Below are positions 1 through 12,565 of a stretch of 64,000 bases of DNA, piece after piece. Numbering within the stretch: position 1 is the first letter of the stretch; each line of letters starts with the position of its first letter. The position numbers were made by a program, and so were the translations under genes. Origin of the DNA: Siphlonurus alternatus. Lineage: Eukaryota > Arthropoda > Insecta > Ephemeroptera > Siphlonuridae. The DNA is taken from positions 33,803,221-33,867,220 of the forward strand of contig OX463781.1 in NCBI GenBank assembly GCA_949825025.1. The letters run 5' to 3'. Under the pieces are notes generated by a model. The model made no database searches and was not told the origin of the DNA. It saw only the letters and a program-made list of their open reading frames with translations.

Positions 1-1202
1 AAAAGGAGAGAGAAATAATTGTTTTCTTTAACTATAAATCTAGCGATGCTTTGTAATTTTCAATACTCGCATATTATTTAAAAACTACGGTCTATAGTAC
101 TTGATGTAACTCAATTTACATGGTAATGTATGAGGAATTAATGAATTATGGCAAGCTTCTATAATTTAATTAATTATATTGTATAGTTGCATAGGATTTT
201 TTTAATATGGCTTATTGCGGTATAGTATATACGTCAGGAGAGTACGATTGTACTATACTGGTGGGATTTATGGAGGTGTGGTGGATTTGAACTTTTTTGG
301 ATAATCTGTAAAAAAAAATAATTTAAATATTAAAAAAAAAAATCACTTTCTATCAGATTCAAAGTTTTGTTACTGTTTTAATTGGTGAAGGACAGTAACA
401 TTCTTTCACTATTTTCTTAAGACTATATTTTATGGACGGTTGGAGCCCACATGGAGAAAACAACTGACCTTCGTGCACTTGGAGCAACTCTCTCTACAGC
501 TATATAGGAACAAAGTTCCGAGTTCTGGACACACCCTCTTAAATACCCTGCTAGAAAAGTTTAAACGCCATGGCATGCAGCCTCGTTAGATAAGCCAGAG
601 GAAAGAAACTTGCCACAACGACTCTCTATATTGTTATAACACGAACTAATTACGTATACATATGCCATGATACGGAAGCTGTTAACGTAATATGGCTTTG
701 TTAGCTTTTGATTATGCATTGGTAAATATAATAACAAACATTGTTATGATTGTTTTTTAACTGTAATTATAACTTCTTTGTTTCCAAGTATGATAAAAAT
801 GTATCATAGAATGAGGAAGTGCTTCAATTTGATTCAATTGAGTAATTTATCGCAAAGACTAATAAAAACGAACGCTTGAGTGCAGACAACGTAAACATTT
901 AATTAAACCTTCAGCGGCTGATTCTCACGCAGCAGCTGACCGCTCGCTGTGGCGTGCAGCTTCAGTGGAGAAGAATGCAGTTGGTACACAGTAAAACATC
1001 GCGGACCGTATCTTCAATTACATCTGCAATCAACGTGGTTCAAATGCATCTTTTGATGTACACCTTGGTACAACACGAACTTAATTAACGTGTGCCTTAC
1101 TTGCTGGAGCTGCAGATCCAAGATCAATGAGATGTAGATTTGTAATTTTGAAGAAAAAAGAAAAGTACCCAGTTATAATCCATTGACATATAGAATAAGT
1201 CA
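1..1202. other. gene-poor AT-rich stretch
   Basis: No reading frame with coding character is visible on either strand. Around 900-1000 the sequence is a little richer in GC, but I find no frame bounded by good splice sites. Missing 5' exons of the downstream SDR gene could lie here or outside the window. Confidence 0.4.
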
Positions 1203-1204
1203 TA

Positions 1205-1417
1205 CAGTCAAATTAATTTTACATTCCCTCCGGAAGTAACCGGAAATGTGAAATTTGCAGCTCTTCTGTTTGTATTTCAGTTTTGCAACATTGCAGAGTG
1301 GTTTGAAGTAGAATTACTGACCTGTGTGTGAAATCACAGTACTGAAATACGAATAGAAAGACCAAAAACATTCCACTTCCGGCTACTTCCGGAGGCAATG
1401 TCATGTTAATTTGACTG
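1205..1417. mobile_element. mariner-like MITE (213 bp, TA target)
   Basis: Perfect 12-bp terminal inverted repeats, CAGTCAAATTAA at the left and its complement at the right, are flanked on both sides by TA (1203-1204 and 1418-1419). Inside the termini a second imperfect inverted pair carries CCTCCGGAAGTARCCGGAA. The CAGT start and TA target fit the Tc1/mariner superfamily. The element is too short to encode a transposase, so it is non-autonomous. Confidence 0.75.
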
Positions 1418-1419
1418 TA

Positions 1420-2202
1420 GTTCGCCGCACCTTCATACTCCATTAATTGCTATAGCAATACTCCCAGAGGGTAAAGTTCGTGCTCTCTCAAGATTCCTGC
1501 AGTAACCACCAAAAACCAAAACCTGAAATAAAAAAAAAAAAAAAATGCAATTAGTCAATTAAATTTAGTCACTTCAACCCGATTTAATTTTTTTGGCGTC
1601 AGTCATTTCATTTTACTCTGAAAATACAATTTAGTATGATTGTACACAAAACAACAGGGAACTCAAGCAGCATTCGTTTATGTCTACTCGTTTCCTTTCC
1701 CTAGCTTGATTTTTAATAATTCATTTCTAAAATATATTTACAATATGATGCAGTGGCTTGTAGCTTATCTTTAGATGTGCAACGGAAAATTACCGATCAA
1801 TTAGAGGCACCAATTTCTTCGACAGTGTAGAGCGAGTGGCGGGCGATGATCACCGCAGTTTGTGCGGTGAGAGGAAGACGCGGCCTTCTCCCCCGCTTTC
1901 TCTGTGGGTGATTGTGCCGAGTCACTGAGAAGAGCACCATCCTCACGTCAACAAACTTCATCTGCAGGGCAGTCCTCACATAAACCACATAAAAGATTCG
2001 ACAATACGTCAGGACTTGCGACGTTATTAATTGTTAGTGAAAGAGTAAAAGCAACTACTATATGTATTATAACAATATCGCATTGCTTATTTTTAGTATC
2101 ATCAAAAATTATAATTTTTTTTGAGGGGTTGTGGGTATGATAATTCCCTATGATCACATTATGTTGTAAAAAAAAAAAATGGTTGTTGTATTTTCAGAAT
2201 AT

Positions 2203-2258
<56 letters not shown>

Positions 2259-5200
2259 ATCTCTTATTATGTTTTCCGTTTTACAGACCTCTCTCCTCTT
2301 CGCGATAATACTTGAACAGTGCTAACAGGCCTGCAGTTACAATACTTGCAAATGAAGAGTGCCGTGATCTAGCTTCACTGTGCAGAAGTCGAGAAATAAA
2401 ATTAATTTTAGCTGAGTGAGAAATGAAACCAAAACTGGTGCATTTTTACTGCATCAGTAAAAAGAAAGAATTAAAGATTAAAAAAATATATAACATATAA
2501 TAGTAATTATTCTCTGCATGCATGCAGTAGAATATATTTTTCAATGCAAGCAAATGATTTATAAATCAATCGAATCGTAAATGAATGTAATAATATTATA
2601 ATTACATTTTTTTAAAATAATAGTTTAATTATATAACAACTTTTAATTATTTTTCTTCCATTTTTAATTTCTTCATGCAGCCTTGATAGTTTTTGTTCAA
2701 TATCTATCTTTCGATTACATTGGTGGATATTATTAGCGATGTCGTAACCTGAAAGTTTTCAGAGCATGTTTATAAAAATAAATATATATATATATTTTTA
2801 TCAGCTTTACTAATTTAAAAGGTTTCGAACATAAGAAAACACTTATAAATGCTTCATTTTCACTCTTTGCTCTACAAAAATTAATATGTTTTCTCAACTT
2901 TATGTTTCTTGCTTTCTTCATAAGTGTCTTGATTATTTAAAATGAATTAAATCCAAGTAAAAGCCGGGTTATTTTCAGATAAAAAGTGATGATGATAGCT
3001 TTAAATTTATTATTTTATTTTTGTATAATAACCGCTACATGGGAACAAATGCTTTGAAAAAGTTTGAATTTTTAGATAACGATGTACAAGTATATATGGA
3101 CACAGTATATTTTTATTTATTATATTTTCCTCATAATTTGATATTCAATGAAAATAATGTCGGTAACCAAAGAGCCATCATATAGCTACGTCTAAATTGG
3201 TGAACAATTGCCAATTCCTCTCCTTTACACCACAGAACACACGAGATATACAACTTGACTATATCGACGGAATCTGCGACGCCTTCTTCAGGATATTTAC
3301 TTGGAGTGGGCGTGGCAGTCTAATCTTTGGCTTAGTTTCCTATTCATGATAATAATGAACACACTAAGAGGCGGAGACGATTTCCTTCACTGAATTATCT
3401 CAGGCATGCATTGAGCATTTTTTTTTTATATAACCATCAGCCACGGAAGTTACCACACATCCTGAACACAAAGCTGTCAGAGGTTTCTTTCCGACTTTCG
3501 TGTGAAATAACTGGAGAGTTCCTGGGATTTTTCGCCAAATTTCGTGTGCTTCCGATGCATTCTTTTCCTTCTAAGACATGTCGTTGTCATCAGCAGTACA
3601 GCTGTCAGCAGCACCGCGGCTGGTGTATTTTTTACCATTCGCGGCACTCGTTCACAGATCTATCATATTTACTAAGGAAACCATATGAACCTTAGTCCAT
3701 CCTATAGTCGACCTGAGTCGACCTCGGTATGTAAGTTTTAAACAATTTAAACTCACGACTTCCGAGCTCCTCTGAGCCAGTAAGTCGCTAGCACCCTTGG
3801 AAAACATTTAATTATGCAGTATAGTATGTCTACTGAAACTGGTATTTTAGTAGATTCATCTAAATGAATCCAATGTTAAGAAATCTTACATTTTACTGTC
3901 TAATTTAAAGATTTTAACATGAAGATCTGAATTTATGTTACCAGCATGGCATTATGTAAATTAGAAGTTTTGAGAGTATAATAAATTTTGTAAACTTTTA
4001 CAGTCGTTTTTTAGGTCACTAATAATATTTACGTCACTTACTTTGTCAGAGATTTATTATTATTATAATTTAAGCAATGATTTTTCTGTGGCTTACAAAC
4101 GGGAGTGTTCTTCATGCAATAAATTTATGACAAACTTGTTTTGATTTTTATAAATACATTTTTTTTCTTTTACTAAAACTTATTACGAAAATCAAACACA
4201 TTGTGGTTTATGTTTTCAGAAGTTGATTGTGTTGACATTTCTTTTCGCAGGCTTTGTTTACCTTCACTTTTAATTATACTTGCTTCTGTAATTACAAAAT
4301 TACTCTTTTGCGTGCGAGTTAATATGACCTTGAGCAGCTGTGTGAGTTTAGGCGGGAGATTTCCCATGACTGAAGATGAGAGGAATTATTGTGGGAGATA
4401 AAATTAGCATTTAGGAGCAGTGCAAATATAAATGCGTACACTGGATTGCATGAACCTTAGGTAAACATAACTATTTTCAATTTATTAGAAAACAATTTTT
4501 AGCCTGCAATAATTATGATGTATCAGAGCACATCACGTAGTATAGTGAACAGATTATTTTAGTGGCAATTTTTTACGAATGTCATTCTTCCGATTCTTAA
4601 AATTTGTGCAGTTTGTAGGCTAGAAGATATAAATCAAAGTTAGATGCATGTTGGACAGATAATGCTCGGTGTCGTATATCGAGGAAGTTATATATAAAGG
4701 TAATCAGTTAATTGAAAATTCTTTCACGACTGTATTCTATAGTATTTATACTATTTATCCTTTATTGTTTTTCGTTTATTATTCTCGATTGAAGTAATTT
4801 CTACTCGATTGAATTTCTAGGAAAAAGTTTTACTCATTTTTTGTTATTATCACCTGTCTCTCTGTGCATGTGTAAAAAAATTACTTAATGTCACCGATTT
4901 TAGAATCCTTCAGTAATAAAATTTACAAATAAAATAATAATAAAAAAAATAAATATAGTAAATAAATTTTTTCTATATAAATTAAAAATCTGCACCTTTG
5001 TGAATTCCTCAATTTCACTGAACATTATAATAACTCTACTTGTCAACATCATGACATCTCACCACAGCATTCTCAGGTTTCAGATTAAGTCTCTTGTACC
5101 AAGTTCGTTCGTTGACAATCAACAGTACAATGAAATTAACAATCCCTCCGGAATTATCACAAAAAGAGCATGGTTTCTGGGTATTAGAACGTTTATTTTT

Positions 5201-5284
5201 ACCTTTTTTTTTTTTCACTATAGGACCTATATCTTTATAGCTTCAAATGTTAAATACGGTCAGGGACTGTAAAGTTGGACTTAC
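1420..5284. other. intergenic, (TA)n microsatellite at 2207-2253
   Basis: AT-rich sequence with a (TA)n tract of about 47 bp at 2207-2253 and short poly-A/T runs. The longest frames here lack coding-like composition and splice context. I see no gene in it. Confidence 0.4.
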
Positions 5285-5398
5285 TAGAGATTTCTTAAGT
5301 CAATTGGACTGTAGCTTGTGAGGCTACGGAGGCTTGGAGCTCTCGGGGTGTGGTCCGCTGGCACTGAGCCAAGACGCTCGCTCCAAAGACTTTAACGT
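5285..5398 (-). other. possible minus-strand exon
   Basis: On the minus strand a strong acceptor (TTATTTCCTTTTCAG, AG at 5400-5399) and a strong donor (CTCTA|GTAAGTCC) bound a 114-bp island richer in GC than its surroundings. One frame stays open for about 34 codons, beginning VKVFGASVLAQCQR, before a stop just ahead of the donor; the other two close earlier. It could be a UTR exon, a terminal coding exon or chance. I recognise no protein family. Confidence 0.2.
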
Positions 5399-6123
5399 CT
5401 GAAAAGGAAATAACAGCGCTGTAATTTATCTGATGGTTTTTATACAACCACAAATGGAATAAGAAAAACATATGGGATGTGGAATTTATGTTAATTGTAA
5501 GCTTTACGATATAGCTAGAAGAAATCCTAAAATATTGTACATTATTACAATTTTATTCTGAAATAGATATTATATTCAATTTTATCTAGTCCATTTTTAT
5601 ATTTTGATTCAGTTATGAAGTAAAATATAAATAATACATAATATATATTAATAAAATTTATCTTCATATTTCTTACATAATTTGTTGACTTTTTTAATTG
5701 ATTCGTAAATGGTAACTTTATTAAGTGACTTAAAATATTAAAAAAAAAATTAAAATTTTATTTAAAAAATTATAAATAACAATTTTCGTGAAAAAGTCTG
5801 CCTGCATGCTGTTTTTCAATAATATTTTAATGCGCGCGCCTGGTAGCTAGGCAACTTCTTCTACATGACGTGAGGCAGGGAGTGTTGCAATGAGACACCG
5901 TGTGATTGGATATGTTTTAAATATTATTGAATAATTTTATGATGTGGAGGAATATTACATGCAAATTCCCAAATTGTAAATGACGCTAGAACATAGTTTA
6001 ATTGTGGTTGAAATGGGAAAGAGTTTGCAATCGAATACCAAGATCATGATAATTTTGATTCAAGTGTTTTTAAACTGATGAAGGCTGTGATCTCTTTCTG
6101 ACCTCTGTATGACCTCTGTGCAG
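5399..6123. other. intron or 5' flank of the SDR gene
   Basis: AT-rich sequence running into the splice acceptor at 6122-6123 (CCTCTGTGCAG). Because the first visible SDR exon starts in phase 1, this is at least partly intron. The upstream exon with the nucleotide-binding glycine motif was not found here. Confidence 0.5.
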
Positions 6124-7277
6124 GACTGTGGGGCGTGGTGAACACTGCGGGCCTGTGCTGCCGTGGTCGGCTTGAGTCCCAGGATGGCTCGGTGTGGGAC
6201 GCTATGCTGCGGCTCAACGTGGTGGGGTCCCTAAGGGCCGCGCGGGCCCTACTGCCTCTGCTGCGCAACAAGAAAGGTGAGCCGCTATACTGAAAATATT
6301 CAGCTTGTCAAATTAACTAATCAAAATTAGTAGGGCATGCGTATATAGTATAGTATTATATAACTATTATTCTTCAACTTGATATCCCGATACATCTACC
6401 ACAGTGCATGATTTTGACTCTTTCTCTCTGCAGGCCGACTCATCAATCTGGGAGCCCCCTGCGCACCACAAGGCAAGGCTGGTGCAGGCGGCGCTGGCTT
6501 GGTAGCCTACACGGCCGTTCGCTATGCTGTGGAGGGCGCCAGCAAGGCGCTGAGAGCGGAGGTGGCGCCCCTTGGAGTGCATGTCATCAGCCTGCATCCT
6601 GAGTCAAACGCCTTCCCAGAGTCGCTCTTCGCCGCACCCAGGTTCCCGTGAGTGTGACCTCATTTACAGATATATAGTGCACACCAATGTGGGGGTGGAA
6701 ATGTGATGTGTCAGGGAACCACCAACTTAAAACTCATGGTAAAAGTTCTTATTAACTATCACAAAGTGCCCATATCAATATACAATTTACAGAGTTTCCT
6801 ACCTTTCACCAAGAAATATTGGTGAGAGAGGACAGCATATATACACACTCCCCTTTCCTTGGCCCCAGCTATTTTAAAAGAGAACTTCCCATATATCCCT
6901 CAAGCTCACGTGACGTACGTGTTATCCCTAAATTCTTCTCCTTTGCTAAATAATCTAGAAGGGCCATTTTCCTAAGTAACCTAACTATCCTCTCTCATAC
7001 AACTTGAACTATAAGACAAATTTCTGGTTCCAGTAGCACGGTGTCTGGTGTCGAGGATGATACGCCATCCATGGAGGAGGCTTGCAGACTGCTGAGCACC
7101 GTGGAAGTGTTACCGACCGTGGCTCTGCGGCAGCTCGAGGAAGCTCTGCTGGCCTCAGCCCCGCGTGAGTCGTACAGCCTGGCCAGCAACCCCTCGGGTC
7201 TCACCGGCATGTGGATGTCCCTGTCTACCTTCCTGCACCGTGAAAAGACCGCCGCAGCCCTGCAGCACCCTTGCTAG
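6124..7277 (+). CDS. SDR-family protein (BDH1/RDH/HSD17B2-like), 3' part, probable pseudoenzyme
   Basis: Three exons join in phase: 6124-6276, 6434-6647 and 7034-7277 (stop TAG). They encode about 203 residues, the C-terminal two thirds of a short-chain dehydrogenase/reductase of the BDH1/retinol dehydrogenase/HSD17B2 type. Visible marks are GLWGVVN-TAG (the family NNAG motif with its second Asn changed to Thr), LNVVGSLRAARALLPLL, and AVEGASKALRAEVAPLGVHV. Enzymes of this family reduce or oxidise ketone or hydroxyl groups with NAD(P). Here the usual YxxxK active site reads YTAVR, so Lys is Arg. The strand that normally ends in Ser-Ser reads INLGAPCAP, so the catalytic Ser appears lost, and the PG that usually follows the next strand is PE. 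A Gly/Ala-rich insert (GKAGAGGAGL) precedes the Tyr. The frame is open and splicing is clean, so this looks like an expressed, catalytically dead SDR rather than decayed DNA. The N-terminal Rossmann exon was not found. Confidence 0.8.
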
Positions 7278-7477
7278 GCAATCAGCGCGTCTGTAATACC
7301 ATTATTTTTTTATCAGAGTATGATAATATTACACTAACAATAAGAAGAATCAATCAGAACACCGTACTCGATCATCATCTGTTAGCGTCATTCATAAAAG
7401 TCATGTAACTCAATTTGATTTTAATATTTTTAGATTTTGGGAGACCAGTTTTTAGTTTAGCATACTGGACAAAATTG

Positions 7478-7553
<76 letters not shown>

Positions 7554-8744
7554 GGGTCAGTATAGATGATCATATACGCAATTTTCTATCAATTAAGCCC
7601 ATGCCTTCCCTCAAGCCCCTACCTTTCCTCCACCCTCCTAGCTTTTACCGCCCTCCTAGCTTCTACCGCCATCCTTATAAAGAAAAAAATCATTAAAAAA
7701 TCGTGCCTGCATGCAGCGAGCTATATGAACTTATGAACCATCCCCCCAAATGCCAAGATCTTCGTGCCTGATTGCGTACCGGGTCTTTTGGTCATATTTA
7801 AAAATTTAAAGAACATTGTGTGTACTTTTGGGTAAGCAACTTATTGTAAATATAGAAGAATAACATTGTTGATCCCAACTGTTACATATCTTTCAAATTT
7901 TAATTGTGATCTTGACTATAATATCTTCACAATAGCAAGGGTAAACTTTGAGATACTGGCGCTATCGAGTTATATCTTTATTATACATAGTGTGTCGTAA
8001 GGTCGACTTTCTCCACACACTCAAGCGTCCAACGACTGTCCGTCATGATTGACATGTGCTATAATAGAGACGTTGTGAGCACAAATGACCTGAGCTGTAA
8101 ATATTTGGTCTGTTTGTGCCCTGAGTTAATATATAGTAACTAGGGATGGAGGTTGCTGGGTTATCCTAAGGAGTATATTAATTATCAAGTATATACGCGT
8201 CGATCGCCATCTCGGAATGTATATAATAATTAAGTGCTCTAAGCACTATAACTTCGTTTTGATTTGAATATAGACTTTATGTATTATACACCTATACAGC
8301 ATCTTCTGTAATTTCAACAAAAACTGTAGGTGGTGTTTAGGATACTTGCATTCCGAAGTGACGATGCGTCTTAACGCATAATAAAAAATATGTATATAAA
8401 AGTGTCAAAACGCAAAACTAACTTAGAAACAATTATTATTGTTGTTATGTTTAATTCTAATTTCCATTATATAGATAAAATGAATGTAACCACAAAGTTT
8501 AAAAAAGATATCTCTCAAACATATCAAATCTTACATAATATATAAAATGCTGTAATGTGAATACGAAGTAATGAAGTATGAAGTATTAATCAAGTTTATT
8601 TGCATTTTTATGCGTTTAATTATTTCAATAATCTCGAGTTAGTACTGTATTTATCATATTTTTCACCTCATCAAAATAACACCCTAAAAATCGCGGCAAA
8701 TCGCCATGAATTGAAATGTATGAAATTTTACCATGGATGTTCAT

Positions 8745-8786
<42 letters not shown>

Positions 8787-10477
8787 AGAAATCTGGACAA
8801 CTTGAATTCGTCAATTTTTATTTTTGCAATTTAAAAACATGAAACGCAGCTTTTTATTATACATCGTTACTCCGTATTTTAACGTATATATAATATATCT
8901 CCATGCAACATATAGAATTATTATTTTATTTACATCAGCTGGTATGTCTACAGATTTCAAGACAATAATGATTATGGCAATTAACTTTGCTGGTAATAAA
9001 TACTCTCCAAGTCAAAAATAATGGCACACCTCTCATTTCAGCGCGCTACACATTTTCGCCTGTACACCCTTTTTGATTTGGACTGTATAGTACCTCATAT
9101 GTCTAAAAACTGTATTATACTGTATATTCGTCATATAATTTTAATTCAATCACTAAAGTAAAAAAAAAAAATCTTTCAATAAAAGTAAAATACATACGCA
9201 ACATATATATTGTTTAACGCGCTCGTGATAAAACGAGAGCATTATTATAATTCACAAATCATGATTTTCCGGGCTATATCTGCATGTTGTATAAGTTATT
9301 TAAAAATAAATAAAATATATGTGTGGATTCCGCAGCAACTCGTTCATGCATGCACTACAATTTCAATTATTCAAATTCTGTCAATGATAACTTCAAATAT
9401 CATTAAAATTAATTATTTTTATGATCAAATTTAAATGAAATTAAGACGATATATTTTTTGTATATAAATATTACAAATCATTTCTTAACTACTTTGTACT
9501 TTGTAAGTATTGTATGCTCAACATATAACTAATATAACAAACCACAGTATATTGCTCAATATTGGGAATATTATAACATAGAATATTTTTGTAAATAAAT
9601 CACTAACCAAAATATATTATAGACGTGTGTCTACTTTATATTAAAAATGGAAAAAAATAAATAAATAAAGATTTTGTATTATGATTAAAACTGATTATTA
9701 ATTGACAATTTAACCCTTAATTAGATCATATGTGTGTATATGTATGTAGATCATAATATATTTATATTATATAATAAAACAATGCAATAACATGCAAAGC
9801 AAATAATAAAAATAATGTAACATTCTGATAACATTATTTTCATCACCTGAGAATAAAAATTTATTCAAATAAGTCCTCAAGCAATTAAGTCACAAATTAA
9901 AACCTCTCCGTCAGGTGGCTTTGTAATGTCGCCAAAAGTCCGACACAATCATCTGATGCATGGGAGTTTGACTCTCCAATTCTTCTCTTTCATATATGAT
10001 AAGGCTCAAAGTCCTTTAATTATTTTGTGTCGAAATATTTAGAAAAAAAAATTTTTTTTTTTTTGGTTGTACATGACGAACAATACGAACATTATTTATT
10101 ATTGTCTCATTAAACATACATATTTAAATATTTAAAAATTATGAGTGGACTATGAGAAGAGATTTAATTATATTATAATATTGCCAATAAATAGAAAATT
10201 ACACATTATTTACAGCTTATACATTTGCTGCATATGCGCTATATTTTATATCCATAAATTGATACAACAGAACATAATTATACTATTTATTTATACCACT
10301 TGGCATTAAAAAATGATTATTATAATTATTATTTTTTGTTTAAATAGATCTTTCTCGGACATATATGTTATTATTTAATTTTTTTTATTATTCTCAAATG
10401 CTGTAATAATTAACATATATCCATTCTTTACCTTTTAAATTTAATTCGAGAGATTTCCTATCTCTTTCAGATAATAG

Positions 10478-10524
<47 letters not shown>

Positions 10525-11400
10525 GATAGTACAACGCACAATTAAAAATTTATTTATAATTATGCTTTTCAATAAAAAAAATTGGATTTGTTCCTGTATG
10601 GTGTTGTTATACGATAGCGGTCATTTTCTTAGCATAAAAATTCAGATGATTTGTTTAATTGCATATTAAATCTTTAATATAGGTGTATATATATATATAT
10701 ATATATATTATATTAATTAATATACATAATTTAATTGATTCGTTACAAAATATTGGCATTTAATTAAGAACTTCTTCGTGTTCCATTTATGAGAAATTAA
10801 GAATAGGCCTTAATTAATCATGGGTTGACGGAACTACATGGAGAAAATGGAGCTGGATATATTATTAACTTTATTTTGTTATATTACATTTTCAGAGACA
10901 CTATAGAGTGTATTTTAGCATAATTTTAAATTCAAGCATCTGCTGGCGCTTATTACATTGCGCAAAATAGCATTCAACGTTCAAGTTTCCTAGATGTCAG
11001 CACCACAGTACAGGAAAGATAGTAGCCAAACTCCCATACCTGCGCTACGGGGGAGCTGAAGTCAATTTTTGACACTTTTTGAATATTGGGTTAAGAGCTT
11101 ACTTTTTTTTTGTAAAAAATACTAGATTTTTTTTCTAATATTTTAGTGAAAGTTCCACTGTGCTAGCTTTAATAATTTCCGAGTTAGAGCAGATTATAGT
11201 TGATTCTCCTATACCATAACATTGCAGGATGCCCCATTTGGTCGTGCCCCTTTCCTATGATTTTAACATTGCGGCGGACAAACATGCCGTTGACGCGAGC
11301 AGTTTTCGACTTCGATTCTAACATACGACTTTCTCTACTATCTTCTCTATACTGTGGTCAGCACAGTGCAGCAGAGGTTTTTTGATCAATCATTGCTGTG
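7278..11400. other. intergenic AT-rich region with simple repeats
   Basis: Contains a (TA)n tract at 7481-7551, a pyrimidine-rich stretch near 7600-7675 with two copies of a CCTCCTAGCTT-type unit, poly-T at about 8752-8785 and poly-A at about 10483-10518. No coding frame is supported on either strand. The stretch from about 8.1 to 10.9 kb is almost pure AT. Confidence 0.45.
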
Positions 11401-11573
11401 ATTGGTTGAAATCTTATTTCCCTCCCAGCTGTAGCCAATAAAAACTCGCAGGGTTAAAGTTCATTTTTCTTCCCGCGAAATCATCACGGCTTGGGCCAGG
11501 TGCAGCTGAGGCAAGAACCGTTTGCAGTGCTACTGAGAATTAATATTTTCTGAACGAATAGAAGTGAAATTGA
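11401..11573 (+). promoter_or_regulatory. CCAAT/E2F promoter and first non-coding exon of the Cut8-like gene
   Basis: An inverted CCAAT box (ATTGG, 11401-11405) and a direct CCAAT (11435-11439) precede a near-perfect E2F site TTCCCGCGAAA (11470-11480). About 90 bp further on, GAG|GTAAATAT near 11573 looks like a donor, and an acceptor lies directly before the start codon at 12566 (TTGTTACAG|ATGG). This fits a non-coding first exon. CCAAT plus E2F is a common arrangement in cell-cycle genes, matching the mitotic role expected of Cut8. A second E2F-like core, GGCGGGAA, lies at 12090-12097 inside the proposed intron. Confidence 0.45.
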
Positions 11574-12565
11574 GGTAAATATAACATGAATTAATTAATA
11601 TTTAATATGTTTTCATTATATTGTGGCATATTTGATGAGAAATACTTATGAATGTGGCCAACTTTGGGGCTTTAAATTTGGCCTTTGTGGTCGGGCTTTT
11701 CTGAATTTATTCCCAACTTCCCAAGTGAGGTGCTAAGGAAAACCCAACTTAATCGTACTAAATGCATTTTTTTGGTAATTTTCTTGATTTTAGATTGTAA
11801 ACACAATTACAAAAATTAATTTAATAAATAGGTGGAACCATTTAACTATCGTAATATAATATAAAACTGATGAGAATTCCCATGAAAAATGCGCCGCCAT
11901 TACAGAGTAATGCATACAGGACTTCGAGTTCTCTTCTTTGGTCTAAGATTTTATGGATCGCAATTTATGTATTTAAGCAACAGCTATAAGTATATTTTTA
12001 AATTGAAACTCATAAACCATATTTATATTTGATAATATTTGGAATATTCTGGAAGCTCTGATGATTTAGTGACGTGGGGGTCGAAATTAGGCGGGAAGAA
12101 ACTTGGGAGGTGGCAAATAATCTTGATCTTATCAGTATGTCTGTTTATTTTGTTTAAGAGACCCAGGCAGCATTTTTACTTTATGTATCTACTCTACTTG
12201 TCCCTGAATATTTATTGAAATGAAAAAAAATGCTATTGATTGTGAGAAAATAATATGCATGGCAGTTAGCATGCTATATATATTTAGCACTATAATAGCT
12301 TCCAGTGTTACCCGTAATTGTGATTTACAGTAAGTTGTATGATATACCATGAGAATAAAACAATAATTATAGTTGCATGGTATACGTATACATGTCATAC
12401 GTGCTAAAACTCCCCTACAAAAACTGTAAAAAAAAAATCAAAATACTGAAGATTGAACGAGATAAACTCGGTGTGAAGTTTTAATTAACTAGCTTGTTCA
12501 GTCCATGCCGGCTTTATAACTGTGACTTTGAAATAGCGCCTGCAAACTTTATCACATTGTTACAG

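Noticed and set aside
7415..7696. Frame with a long Tyr-Ile run
   Set aside because: It translates a (TA)n microsatellite.
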